This document shows positions 16,968-24,997 of a stretch of DNA of 64,000 bases, piece after piece. How positions within the stretch are numbered: the stretch's first letter is position 1; each line of letters begins with the position of its first letter. The position numbers were made by a program, and so were the translations under genes. Under the pieces are notes generated by a model, which was not told where the DNA came from, did not search any database, and worked only from the letters and a program-made list of their open reading frames with translations. Source of the stretch: Gilvimarinus chinensis DSM 19667 (GTDB lineage Bacteria > Pseudomonadota > Gammaproteobacteria > Pseudomonadales > Cellvibrionaceae); the NCBI RefSeq assembly GCF_000377745.1, contig NZ_KB898710.1:103059-167058 (forward strand), given 5' to 3'.

Positions 16968-18230
16968 TCAGTGCCCGAGTAATTGCCCGGCCATTTTCTG
17001 TAATTCTTCACAGTTGAGGGGTAGATCTACGCTGGGCCTGGGGGTTGGTGGCGGCTCCAACACATGGCCAAGGTAAAGCTGAGCAATGGTTGAGGTACGC
17101 TGCTGCTCTGCCAGAGTTTCGGCTAAGTATCCGCCTGCCGCAGTGGTAAGGGTAGGGCAAAGTATGATCAGGTCGGGGCGTATAGTGATGGCCAGCTCCA
17201 GGGCTTCATCGGCACTTTCAGCGGTAATAAGATTGTACAGAGGGCGAAGGCAGGCGCTGGCCTCAAGCAATACATGTTCACTGCTGTGAGCAATAATAAC
17301 CGTTCGGTGCGCCGTCATTTCTTCCAGTGTGTGTTGGTTGCGGCCGGTATGCTTAGCGCGGTACAAAGCTCGGTCGGCGCACTTAATCAATTCTTCTAGG
17401 GTGCAGCTGCGAGGTTGCAGGCAGCAAGCGGCACCGATAGAGACGGTTACCCATGGCTCTACCGGCGAGACCTTGTGTTCAAGCTTCAGCTCGGACACCG
17501 CATTTTGGATGCAGGCGCACACTCGCTCAGCGCCCGCGGCGTCGGTTTCCGGTAGCAGCACCACAAACTCTTCACCCCCGTAGCGGCCCAGCAAATCGTA
17601 GGGTCGGTTTAGGCAGCTTTTGATGGCCCCGGTCACTTCTTTTAAGCAGGCATCGCCCGCGGGGTGACCGTAATGATCGTTGTAGAGTTTAAAGTGATCT
17701 ACATCGATCATTAGAGCGCAGGTAGGCGTCTGTTTGCGTCCGGCCTGCAACCACTGCTGCTCGGCCTGCTCATTAAATGTGCGACGATTAAGTACTTGCG
17801 TCAGACTGTCTAACTGACTCAGCGCCTCCAGTTCGGTATTGAGGCGGTTGAGCTGGTCGCGCATGTCCGCAATACGCTCCATGGCCCGTATTTTGGCCGT
17901 AATAATCATTTTACTGACGGGCTTGATTAAATAATCGTCCCCTCCAGCCTCAATGCCCTGACGGTAGTCGTCATCCTCGCTCATGCCCGTAACGAAGATA
18001 ATAGGAATCCAGTGACTGCCCAGCCATTCCCGGATCAGGGCGGTGGTTTCAAAGCCGTTAAGCCCGGGCATCTCCACATCCATAATGATCATATCCACCG
18101 GATTACCTTCCAGCAGCTGCAGCGCTTGCTCCCCACTTTCGGCAAGCAGGGGGGTGTGACCCGCATCGAGTACGTATTGGCTCATGGCATGGCGCAGTGT
18201 GGCGCTATCTTCTACCAGTAGTATCTTCAT
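16968..18230 (-). CDS. Response regulator / diguanylate cyclase with a degenerate C-terminal receiver
   Basis: 420 residues in three parts. 1-120 is a receiver domain with acidic pocket E7/D8, phosphoacceptor D51 (MIIMDVEMPG) and the conserved Lys in YLIKPVS. About 150-305 is a GGDEF diguanylate cyclase with active GGEEF and an intact inhibitory site RxxD (RPYD) at the standard distance, so c-di-GMP synthesis with product inhibition is expected. About 307-420 resembles a second receiver by pattern (TVIIAHSSEHVLLEA, DLIILCP) but lacks the acidic residues and the phosphoacceptor Asp, and so is probably a pseudo-receiver. No kinase gene is adjacent. The order REC-GGDEF-pseudoREC is uncommon. Confidence 0.88.
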   Translation of the reverse strand: MKILLVEDSATLRHAMSQYVLDAGHTPLLAESGEQALQLLEGNPVDMIIMDVEMPGLNGFETTALIREWLGSHWIPIIFVTGMSEDDDYRQGIEAGGDDYLIKPVSKMIITAKIRAMERIADMRDQLNRLNTELEALSQLDSLTQVLNRRTFNEQAEQQWLQAGRKQTPTCALMIDVDHFKLYNDHYGHPAGDACLKEVTGAIKSCLNRPYDLLGRYGGEEFVVLLPETDAAGAERVCACIQNAVSELKLEHKVSPVEPWVTVSIGAACCLQPRSCTLEELIKCADRALYRAKHTGRNQHTLEEMTAHRTVIIAHSSEHVLLEASACLRPLYNLITAESADEALELAITIRPDLIILCPTLTTAAGGYLAETLAEQQRTSTIAQLYLGHVLEPPPTPRPSVDLPLNCEELQKMAGQLLGH

Positions 18231-18348
18231 GGTGAGGCTCAGGCAGTGGGTTTTCTTTAGTACAAAGTTTACCCTGTGGTGGCGCTGAAAACATCATTTG
18301 TGTTCACAGTTTTAACAACTCGCTCTTTTTAGCGGTGAGCTGGAGGGG

Positions 18349-18753
18349 TTAGTTGCAATGATCAATGTAGCGCCAGTGGCCACCTTCGCGGCGAAATAAA
18401 GACTTTTCAAGATGCTGATGGGTTTGTTGTCCCTGCTGGTAGCGGGCACTAAAGGTAACAGTGCCTGTGTTGTCGTTGATGCCACCGGCTTCACAGCTGA
18501 GAATTTCCAATCCTAGCCAGTGGCAGCTGCTGGCCCACTCTCCAATGGCTTCTTTTGTCGTCCGGTTGCGACTGGCACTACTCCAGGTTGACCATACATA
18601 GTCAATCGCTAGTAATACATGAGCGGTGTAACGAGAGCGCATAAGACTTTCTGCGGTAGGCGCATGGCGACCTTCAAAAATCAATGGCCCACAGCATTGT
18701 GACGTGGGCTTACCCGAGCCGCATGGGCAGATAGTGGGGGCTGTGAGTGGCAT
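18349..18753 (-). CDS. YchJ-like protein with N-terminal SEC-C zinc motif
   Basis: 134 residues from the ATG at 18753, preceded by AGAGGTG; an upstream ATG at 18846 is in frame, but the extra 31 residues look non-coding. The N-terminus has the SEC-C metal motif CPCGSGKPTSQCCGP. The body (AESLMRSRYTAHVLLAIDYVWSTW) and the C-terminal SLFRREGGHWRYIDH match the YchJ/UPF0225 NTF2-like family. The function is unknown; a protein-interaction or zinc-linked role is inferred from the SEC-C motif. Confidence 0.85.
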   Translation of the reverse strand: MPLTAPTICPCGSGKPTSQCCGPLIFEGRHAPTAESLMRSRYTAHVLLAIDYVWSTWSSASRNRTTKEAIGEWASSCHWLGLEILSCEAGGINDNTGTVTFSARYQQGQQTHQHLEKSLFRREGGHWRYIDHCN

Positions 18754-18861
18754 TTTGCACCTCTTTTGGGTATGTTGTGCGCCTGTTTCTGGCCTCGCCC
18801 GCCTCCCGGCGTTAGTGGCTTCCCTTTTTATTGTGTGGTTCACCAATCTACGACCAAGCCG

Positions 18862-20019
18862 ATGACCGATTTTGACGATATCCGACCCTATAATGATGAC
18901 GAAGTGCGCCCTGTGCTGGACCGAATTTTGGCCGACCCAGAGTTGGCCGATGCGGTGGCCAAGCTAAAGTTTCCGCGTTTAGCCGGGCCTTTGGGTTTCC
19001 TTTTGAGACCTTTGGTGCGCCGGGTAATGACTCGTCAATTAGAAGGTGTGGACAGTGTAGATAAGTTTCAGCTGGTTGTGGAGAAGTACATGCGCCACAT
19101 GATTGAAACCACGACCACCAAATTGACCAACTCGGGCCTGGATAAACTTGACCCTAACGAAGCCTACCTGTTTGTCAGCAACCATCGTGATATTGCGATG
19201 GACCCGGCTTTTGTCAACTGGAGTTTATACCACGCGGGTTTTAAGACCTTGCGCATTGCTATCGGCGATAACCTGCTCACCAAAGAGTATGTATCTGACT
19301 TAATGCGCCTGAATAAAAGCTTTATCGTTAAGCGTTCGGCCAAGGCGCCACGAGAAAAATTAAAAGCGGCCAAAAAACTATCGGCCTATATTTTTCACTC
19401 GCTGACCGAGGATAAAGCCAATATCTGGATTGCCCAGCGTGAGGGGCGAGCCAAAGACGGTAACGACCTGACCAACCCGGCGGTGGTGGGAATGCTGACC
19501 TTAAACCGCCCCAAGACGCAGGATTTTTCTGAGTACGTACGCTCATTAAAAATCGTACCCGTGTCTATCTCCTATGAGCAGGACCCTTGCGATCAGGCAA
19601 AAGCCCACGAGTTGCATGCTCAGCGCACCACCGGCAGCTATGAAAAAGGCGACCAGGAAGACGTGCAGAGCATTGCCAAAGGTATCGCCGGGCAGAAAGG
19701 CCATGTGCATGTGGCTTTTGGTGATGTACTCAGCGGCGAATACGCCGACACCGAGGCGGTCGCCGCTGAAATTGACCGGCAAGTCTGGTCGAAGCAGGTG
19801 TTACACCCCAGCAACTGTTTTGCTTTTGACGCCACCGGTGGCGAGGCGCGCTCTCTGCCGTATTCTGATAAAGCCAAGCCCTTTGAGCCTGGGAATCTGC
19901 GTGACGAACGCGCGAGCTTTGAGTTGCATGTGGCTGCCGTGCCCTCTGAATACAGAGACATTGTGATCGATATGTACGCCAACCCGGTGCGTAATAAATT
20001 AAAGGCGCAGCAGTCTTAA
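18862..20019 (+). CDS. PlsC-type 1-acylglycerol-3-phosphate acyltransferase family protein
   Basis: 385 residues from ATG 18862; an in-frame ATG at 18766 would add 32 Cys/Pro-rich residues that look non-coding. The acyltransferase block I is NHRDIAMD (His-x4-Asp) and a later block is IWIAQREGRAKDG (block III-like), with PVSISYEQDPCDQ as block IV. This identifies a glycerolipid acyltransferase of the PlsC superfamily, larger than housekeeping PlsC (about 240 residues). No strong membrane segment is evident beyond amphipathic stretches. Its stop abuts the dinG ATG directly, so both are probably co-transcribed. Confidence 0.8.
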   Translation: MTDFDDIRPYNDDEVRPVLDRILADPELADAVAKLKFPRLAGPLGFLLRPLVRRVMTRQLEGVDSVDKFQLVVEKYMRHMIETTTTKLTNSGLDKLDPNEAYLFVSNHRDIAMDPAFVNWSLYHAGFKTLRIAIGDNLLTKEYVSDLMRLNKSFIVKRSAKAPREKLKAAKKLSAYIFHSLTEDKANIWIAQREGRAKDGNDLTNPAVVGMLTLNRPKTQDFSEYVRSLKIVPVSISYEQDPCDQAKAHELHAQRTTGSYEKGDQEDVQSIAKGIAGQKGHVHVAFGDVLSGEYADTEAVAAEIDRQVWSKQVLHPSNCFAFDATGGEARSLPYSDKAKPFEPGNLRDERASFELHVAAVPSEYRDIVIDMYANPVRNKLKAQQS

Positions 20020-22155
20020 ATGCTCACCGACGCTGTTAAAAAAGAGATTCAGCAAACCTATTCTGAGTTTCTAAAATCCCGCGAACTGGGGCCGCGCCAC
20101 GGGCAAAAAATGATGATCGCGGAAATCGCGCGCACCCTGGGGGGAATCAGCTCCGATGCCGAAGGCGTGCGCAACAGCGACGGCCATGTGTGCGTGGTTG
20201 AGGCGGGCACAGGCACGGGTAAAACCATCGCCTACTTGCTGCCCTCGATTATTATCGCCAAGGCGCTGGGTAAAAAGTTAGTGGTCTCTACCGCTACAGT
20301 GGCTCTGCAAGAGCAAATTATTCATAAAGATCTGCCCGAGCTGAAAAATCACACCGACCTGTCATTCAGTTTTGCCCTGGCTAAGGGGCGCGGTCGTTAT
20401 TTGTGTTTGTCAAAGCTGGATAATTTGATGGGCGAGTTTGCCACGGCCGATGATCCTACACGTGCGCTCTACGAAGACGAACTGCCCAGCGTTGATGAGC
20501 AGGGGATAAAACTCTACGAGTCAATGATGGAGGCGCTGGCAGCCAATAAATGGGATGGCGAGCGCGATTCCTGGCCCACCGAACTTGAAGCCGCAGACTG
20601 GCAAAGAGTCACCACAGATCATCGCCAGTGCACCGGCAGGCGCTGCTCTAATGTTTCTGTGTGCAGCTTTTTTAAAGCGCGCGATGCGCTGCATACCGCC
20701 GACTGTATCGTCACCAATCACGATTTAGTCCTGGCAGATTTGGCGCTGGGGGGCGGAGCGATATTGCCCGACCCGGAAGAAACTATTTACGTGTTTGACG
20801 AGGGCCATCATTTACCCGATAAGGCGCTCAATCACTTTGCCTGCCATGGGCGCATGCTCTCTACCAGCCGCTGGCTGGAACAGTGTAATAAGTCGTTGTC
20901 TGGCGTGCTGGGGCAAATCAGCGGCGCCGGGCGGGTGGATCACTTTGGCGAACAATTGCCGGGTCAGTTTATTCAGTGCAAGCGCGAGCTGGATATGCTG
21001 TACCCAGCACTGGATGAACTGATTCAAACACTTGCAGACGAGGGCCGTGAACGTCGTTCGACCCATTATCGCTTTGAGGGCGGCATTGTTCCCGAAGGCA
21101 TTCGCGCTCAGGCAGAGCAGTTGCACATGAGTTTTGATCGGCTTAGCGACCTGCTGGGCAAAATGGCCAATGAAATCAACGAGGCCATGGAAGACGCTCA
21201 CTGCCGTATTCCGAAAGTGGATTTGGAAAATAACTACCCGGTGATCGGTGCCTGGCAGGCTCGCGCCGAAGCGGGTGCCGAGCTGTGGTTGAGCTACGCT
21301 CGCACCGATGCCGAAACCAGTATCCCCAAGGCGCGTTGGCTGACGCTGGTGGACTTTAATGGCAACTACGATATCGAGGTGTGTTCAAGCCCCATACTGG
21401 CGGCGCGTACTCTGGAGTTCAGTTTGTGGAACCAGTGCTACGGCGCGGTAGTCACCTCGGCCACCTTAACCGCGTTGGGTAAATTTGATCGCTTTCAGAT
21501 GCGCGCTGGCACACCCAACAACAGTCGCTACGCCGTGGTGCCCAGTCCGTTTGATTTTTCTCGCGGTGTTTTACGTGTGCCCGCCGAGGCGGTGGACGCA
21601 GGTGATAGTTATGCCCACACCCGCGCAGTGATCGATTATTTACCCGATTTACTTGAGCCCGATGAGGGGTCGCTGGTGCTCTTTTCATCGCGGCGGCAAA
21701 TGCTGGACGTATTTGATGAAATGCCCGAGCACTGGCGTCGTAAAATTCAGGTGCAGGGGGTGTCGTCTAAACAGGAGATGTTGGTCGAGCACAAAAAACG
21801 CATCGATAAAGGCGAGGGCAGCGTGCTGTTTGGTTTGGCGAGCTTTGCCGAAGGAGTCGATTTGCCCGGCGATTACTGCGCCCATGTGATTATCGCAAAG
21901 CTGCCTTTCGCGGTGCCCGACGATCCCATTGAAGCCTCGGTGTCCGAGTGGGTGGAATCTCGTGGCGGCAATCCGTTTATGCAAATTACCATTCCCGATG
22001 CGTCCCTTAAATTGATTCAGGCCTGCGGTCGCTTGCTGCGCACCGAAGGCGATACCGGTCGCATTACTCTGCTGGATCGGCGCGTGGTGACTAAACGTTA
22101 TGGCAAGGCGATTCTGGACTCACTGCCACCGTTTAAACGCCAGATTGAGCACTGA
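20020..22155 (+). CDS. dinG: ATP-dependent DNA helicase DinG
   Basis: 711 residues, close to E. coli DinG (716). Walker A is EAGTGTGKTIAY. The iron-sulfur cluster cysteines lie in YLCLSKL and in CTGRRCSNVSVC, the helicase box II is DEGH (VFDEGHHLPD), and motif VI is QACGRLLRTEGDTGR. It is an XPD-like 5'-3' superfamily-2 helicase that unwinds R-loops, D-loops and other damaged or stalled structures. The start codon immediately follows the stop of the acyltransferase gene. Confidence 0.95.
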   Translation: MLTDAVKKEIQQTYSEFLKSRELGPRHGQKMMIAEIARTLGGISSDAEGVRNSDGHVCVVEAGTGTGKTIAYLLPSIIIAKALGKKLVVSTATVALQEQIIHKDLPELKNHTDLSFSFALAKGRGRYLCLSKLDNLMGEFATADDPTRALYEDELPSVDEQGIKLYESMMEALAANKWDGERDSWPTELEAADWQRVTTDHRQCTGRRCSNVSVCSFFKARDALHTADCIVTNHDLVLADLALGGGAILPDPEETIYVFDEGHHLPDKALNHFACHGRMLSTSRWLEQCNKSLSGVLGQISGAGRVDHFGEQLPGQFIQCKRELDMLYPALDELIQTLADEGRERRSTHYRFEGGIVPEGIRAQAEQLHMSFDRLSDLLGKMANEINEAMEDAHCRIPKVDLENNYPVIGAWQARAEAGAELWLSYARTDAETSIPKARWLTLVDFNGNYDIEVCSSPILAARTLEFSLWNQCYGAVVTSATLTALGKFDRFQMRAGTPNNSRYAVVPSPFDFSRGVLRVPAEAVDAGDSYAHTRAVIDYLPDLLEPDEGSLVLFSSRRQMLDVFDEMPEHWRRKIQVQGVSSKQEMLVEHKKRIDKGEGSVLFGLASFAEGVDLPGDYCAHVIIAKLPFAVPDDPIEASVSEWVESRGGNPFMQITIPDASLKLIQACGRLLRTEGDTGRITLLDRRVVTKRYGKAILDSLPPFKRQIEH

Positions 22156-22181
22156 GTGCGCGGAGAGACTTGAGGTATCCT

Positions 22182-22505
22182 ATGGGTGATAAACATATTG
22201 CCGTAGCCAACGTGCTGATAGACATTGAAGCGGCAATGCGCGAGCTGCAGCTGTGGCAGGCCGAGCCGCCATCGGCCGAGGCCCTTGCCAGTGACCAGCC
22301 CTTCGCTATTAATACACTGACTTTTGTTCAGTGGCTGCAATTTTTATTTTTGCCCCGTTTACAGCAACTGGTTCAGAGCCGAGGTGACTTGCCCTCAAGT
22401 TGTAATATCGCGCCGATGGCAGAAGAGTACTTTCGCCCTATGTCCCTCCCGGTTGAGCGGTTAATCATTGAGTTAAAAAGAATTGATACACTTTTAAACC
22501 AGTAA
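22182..22505 (+). CDS. yqcC: YqcC family protein (DUF446)
   Basis: 107 residues. ATG 22182 is chosen because TGAGGT lies five bases upstream, although an in-frame TTG occurs at 22170. The sequence VANVLIDIEAAMRELQLWQ, PFAINTLTFVQWLQFLFLPRL and LIIELKRIDTLLNQ is typical of the small helical YqcC/DUF446 family, usually located near pseudouridine synthase TruC in enterics. The function is unknown. It follows dinG by 26 bases and may belong to the same transcript. Confidence 0.85.
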   Translation: MGDKHIAVANVLIDIEAAMRELQLWQAEPPSAEALASDQPFAINTLTFVQWLQFLFLPRLQQLVQSRGDLPSSCNIAPMAEEYFRPMSLPVERLIIELKRIDTLLNQ

Positions 22506-22577
22506 ACGGCTTGCCTTGTTCAGGGCTTTGGCCTAATTTTGAATGATTAAAAATAGACCTCTCATTGGAGCAACCTT

Positions 22578-23243
22578 ATGAATAAGCTCACCCTTGCGTT
22601 ACTTTCTGCAGCTTTACTCTTAACGGCTTGTGCCACGCCCCCACCTCCGGTATCTCACGATGGCTTGCACTTGATGGATAACCGGGATTTGGATCAGGTG
22701 TACCTGAAGCCAGGAACGGAGCTGGACGTTTACACGGTCATTAATCTGCGCCCCTGTACCGTGGCATTTCGGGACGGTTGGCAGCGCGACCAGAACTCCA
22801 GTCGTTATACCGGTCGTTCGCGTGTTACCGAGGAGGATATGGAAGTGATTCAAGAGCGTCTGGGCGAAGCCTGTGACAAATACTTCCGTGAGGCGCTGGC
22901 AAAGGCCCCCGCTTATAAAATTGCCGAACAAAGCCAAGATGGTGAACGCGTACTTGATCTTCGCCCCTCGATTATAGATCTCGATATAACCGCACCGGAC
23001 CTTAATGATGTCGGTATGACCACGACTTATACGACGTCTTCCGGGGAGATGACTCTGTTTTTAGAGGCCTACGATGGCACCACGGGAGAAATACTGGCCC
23101 GTGTCGTCGATCGCAAAGAGGACCGCGATGATATGTACCTGGAGTGGACTAACCGCGCAACCAACATGCGCGATGCCAACCGCTTTCTGCGCAGTTGGAC
23201 CGACGATTTACGCGAGGCGCTGGATAAAGCTCGCGCACTCTAA
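22578..23243 (+). CDS. DUF3313-like lipoprotein
   Basis: 221 residues. Lipoprotein signal with lipobox LTAC18 followed by Ala-Thr-Pro-rich residues. The body contains LRPSIIDLDITAPD, GEMTLFLEAYDGTTGEILARVVDRKEDRDD and a C-terminal helical region (WTDDLREALDKARAL), as in DUF3313 lipoproteins. Probably anchored to the inner leaflet of the outer membrane; role unknown. A strong terminator follows. Confidence 0.75.
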   Translation: MNKLTLALLSAALLLTACATPPPPVSHDGLHLMDNRDLDQVYLKPGTELDVYTVINLRPCTVAFRDGWQRDQNSSRYTGRSRVTEEDMEVIQERLGEACDKYFREALAKAPAYKIAEQSQDGERVLDLRPSIIDLDITAPDLNDVGMTTTYTTSSGEMTLFLEAYDGTTGEILARVVDRKEDRDDMYLEWTNRATNMRDANRFLRSWTDDLREALDKARAL

Positions 23244-23263
23244 AGAGCCGATGACAAGTTGAT

Positions 23264-23291
23264 AAAAAGCCGCGTTAATCGCGGCTTTTTT
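23264..23291. terminator. Bidirectional Rho-independent terminator
   Basis: Stem AAAAAGCCGCG / CGCGGCTTTTT with a 4-base TTAA loop. It serves the DUF3313 gene on the plus strand and the converging exporter gene on the minus strand. Confidence 0.9.
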
Positions 23292-23305
23292 ATGGCGGTA
23301 GCCGA

Positions 23306-24526
23306 TTAAGAATCGGCGTTAGAAGGGGTTTGATGGTAACGGCGAATGCCTGGCAGTAAGCATAAGCTCAGCGCTACCGAGCACAGCATAGCGATTGCTA
23401 TGGGGGTTAGCTGGCCATTGTGAAATACACTGCCCGCTAGGCCCATGCCTGAGCCCATAACAAACATGGATACGGTTTGTATGGCGGCGGCGCTACCTCC
23501 CTGATGGGGCGGAAACATGCCCATAAAATGGGTGGCCCCGGCGGGGTTAATCACTCCCACACAGCTAACAATGATAATAATTAATCCGGCCGCTAGCGGT
23601 AGGTTCAGCCCCTGGGCAAGCGCCAGCAAAGTGAAGGCGAGCACAAGAACGGCCTGCAACAGAATAGTAAACATGAACACATTGAGGGCGCGGTAACGCT
23701 TGAGCATTATTGTGCTCAAAGAGTTAGCGGCGATCAGCCCAATGGCAGCCAAGCCAAATAGCACTGAAAAATGGCCTTCGCTGACACCGAAGTAGCTCAT
23801 GTAAATAAACGAGGCGTGGGTGACATACACCAGCAATACGCCAGCGGCACTGCCCATACACAACGCAAAGCGCGTGGCGATCAATTTACCCTGCTGGCGG
23901 CGTAAAACAATCTCGCCGTATTGGCGAAACACCCGTGAGAACGACAGGGGTTGTTTGTCACTCTGTAAGGTTTCAGGAATTAACGGCAGCATAATGGCCA
24001 GCAGTCCGCAGGCATAAACAACCTGAAAAATAAAAATCGCCTGCCAGCCAAAAGTCAAAAGGCCGGTACCGATTAAGGGCGCAATCACAGGTGCGACCAT
24101 CATTATCATCATCACTGTGGCAAAGCGAGGGCCTATTTCCTGTGCTGGATAAGCGTCGCGCACCTGCGCCATGGCGGTAATGCTGGCAAAGCCACCGCCA
24201 AAAGCCTGAGCCGCCCGTAACAGGTTGATGAGTCCGGCCGACTCGCTCATAGCAATTGCTGCACTGGTGACAATAAAAAGCACGGTGCCAATCACACACA
24301 CCGCTTTGCGCCCGATTTGATCCGACAGTGGCCCGCCCAATAATTGCCCGGCGGCAAAGCCCACCAAAAATGTGCTTACCGACGCGCTCAGGGTTGCGAT
24401 GGATACGCCTAAGGACTTTGCCATAGTCGGTAGCGCCGGTAGGTAGGCATCCATGGCAACGGGCCCTAGCGCAACCAGAGCACCGAGATACAACAAAAAG
24501 AAGCGGGGTAATGAGAGTTTCGTCAT
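23306..24526 (-). CDS. Bcr/CflA-type MFS drug exporter
   Basis: 406 residues with 12 predicted membrane segments. The N-terminal MDAYLPALPTMAKSL, the loop 2-3 motif GPLSDQIGRKAV and RAAQAFGGGFASITAMAQVRD are diagnostic of the Bcr/CflA subfamily of DHA1 proton-drug antiporters. Likely substrates are drugs or metabolites such as bicyclomycin, sulfonamides or Cys-containing compounds, but the real one cannot be read from sequence. No adjacent regulator gene. It is followed by the shared terminator at 23264-23291. Confidence 0.9.
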   Translation of the reverse strand: MTKLSLPRFFLLYLGALVALGPVAMDAYLPALPTMAKSLGVSIATLSASVSTFLVGFAAGQLLGGPLSDQIGRKAVCVIGTVLFIVTSAAIAMSESAGLINLLRAAQAFGGGFASITAMAQVRDAYPAQEIGPRFATVMMIMMVAPVIAPLIGTGLLTFGWQAIFIFQVVYACGLLAIMLPLIPETLQSDKQPLSFSRVFRQYGEIVLRRQQGKLIATRFALCMGSAAGVLLVYVTHASFIYMSYFGVSEGHFSVLFGLAAIGLIAANSLSTIMLKRYRALNVFMFTILLQAVLVLAFTLLALAQGLNLPLAAGLIIIIVSCVGVINPAGATHFMGMFPPHQGGSAAAIQTVSMFVMGSGMGLAGSVFHNGQLTPIAIAMLCSVALSLCLLPGIRRYHQTPSNADS

Positions 24527-24997
24527 GGTGATGAGCAGTTTTTATCTTTGTGAGAGCAGAAAATCTAAATGGCAATGCGGATCACTATACAGAATTTGCA
24601 GGGTAATGGAGTCCTGCTAGCAAAACTTAATATCACTGCCTGTATGGGCTGTTTGCAAACAAGGTTTGCTGGTTACGCGCGGTGCGATTCGCCCTTGGCA
24701 AGCGATGGTGTAATTTCAATTGCGCCTTAACGAATACCGTTTTAATTTCCGGTAATTATCAAAGGTAAAAGCAAGTCACGTTTTTTGTGATTCGTTTTGT
24801 GTGCAGAGCGGTGAGATGGTAATTCTACCTATCCCTCTGACAACGTTGTCTTTTTTTGGGGGAGGGGCTCGCTGGGTAAGCCTCGGGCGTGCAGCTTTTT
24901 TAGCAAGGTGAATCGATAGGGAAGCGATGAGTGAGAGTACAACAATAAAACGCCACTGAAACCTGTTGCAGTGGTGGTAACCGATGAGGACATTTGA
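24527..24997. other. Intergenic region with the chitinase control region
   Basis: 471 bases without a convincing gene, between two divergent genes. It holds the operator-like palindrome at 24838-24851 and a small inverted repeat CCACTG (24953-24958) / CAGTGG (24969-24974) in the leader of the chitinase transcript. I see no clear TATAAT box for the chitinase; CTGACA at 24837-24842 could be the -35 element overlapping the palindrome. Confidence 0.6.
24838..24851. promoter_or_regulatory. NagR-like (LacI family) operator upstream of the chitinase
   Basis: TGACAACGTTGTCT contains a perfect 12-bp palindrome GACAACGTTGTC with the central CG typical of LacI-family operators. It matches the core of the NagR motif I recall from Shewanella/Xanthomonas (AATGACARCGYTGTCATT), used for GlcNAc and chitin genes. 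It lies 147 bases upstream of the chitinase ATG. The same 14 bases recur at 42819-42832. Confidence 0.65.

Noticed and set aside
18754-18846. N-terminal extension of the YchJ-like protein to ATG 18846
   Set aside because: The extra 31 residues are basic and unlike the family, while ATG 18753 has a good ribosome site and begins right at the SEC-C domain.
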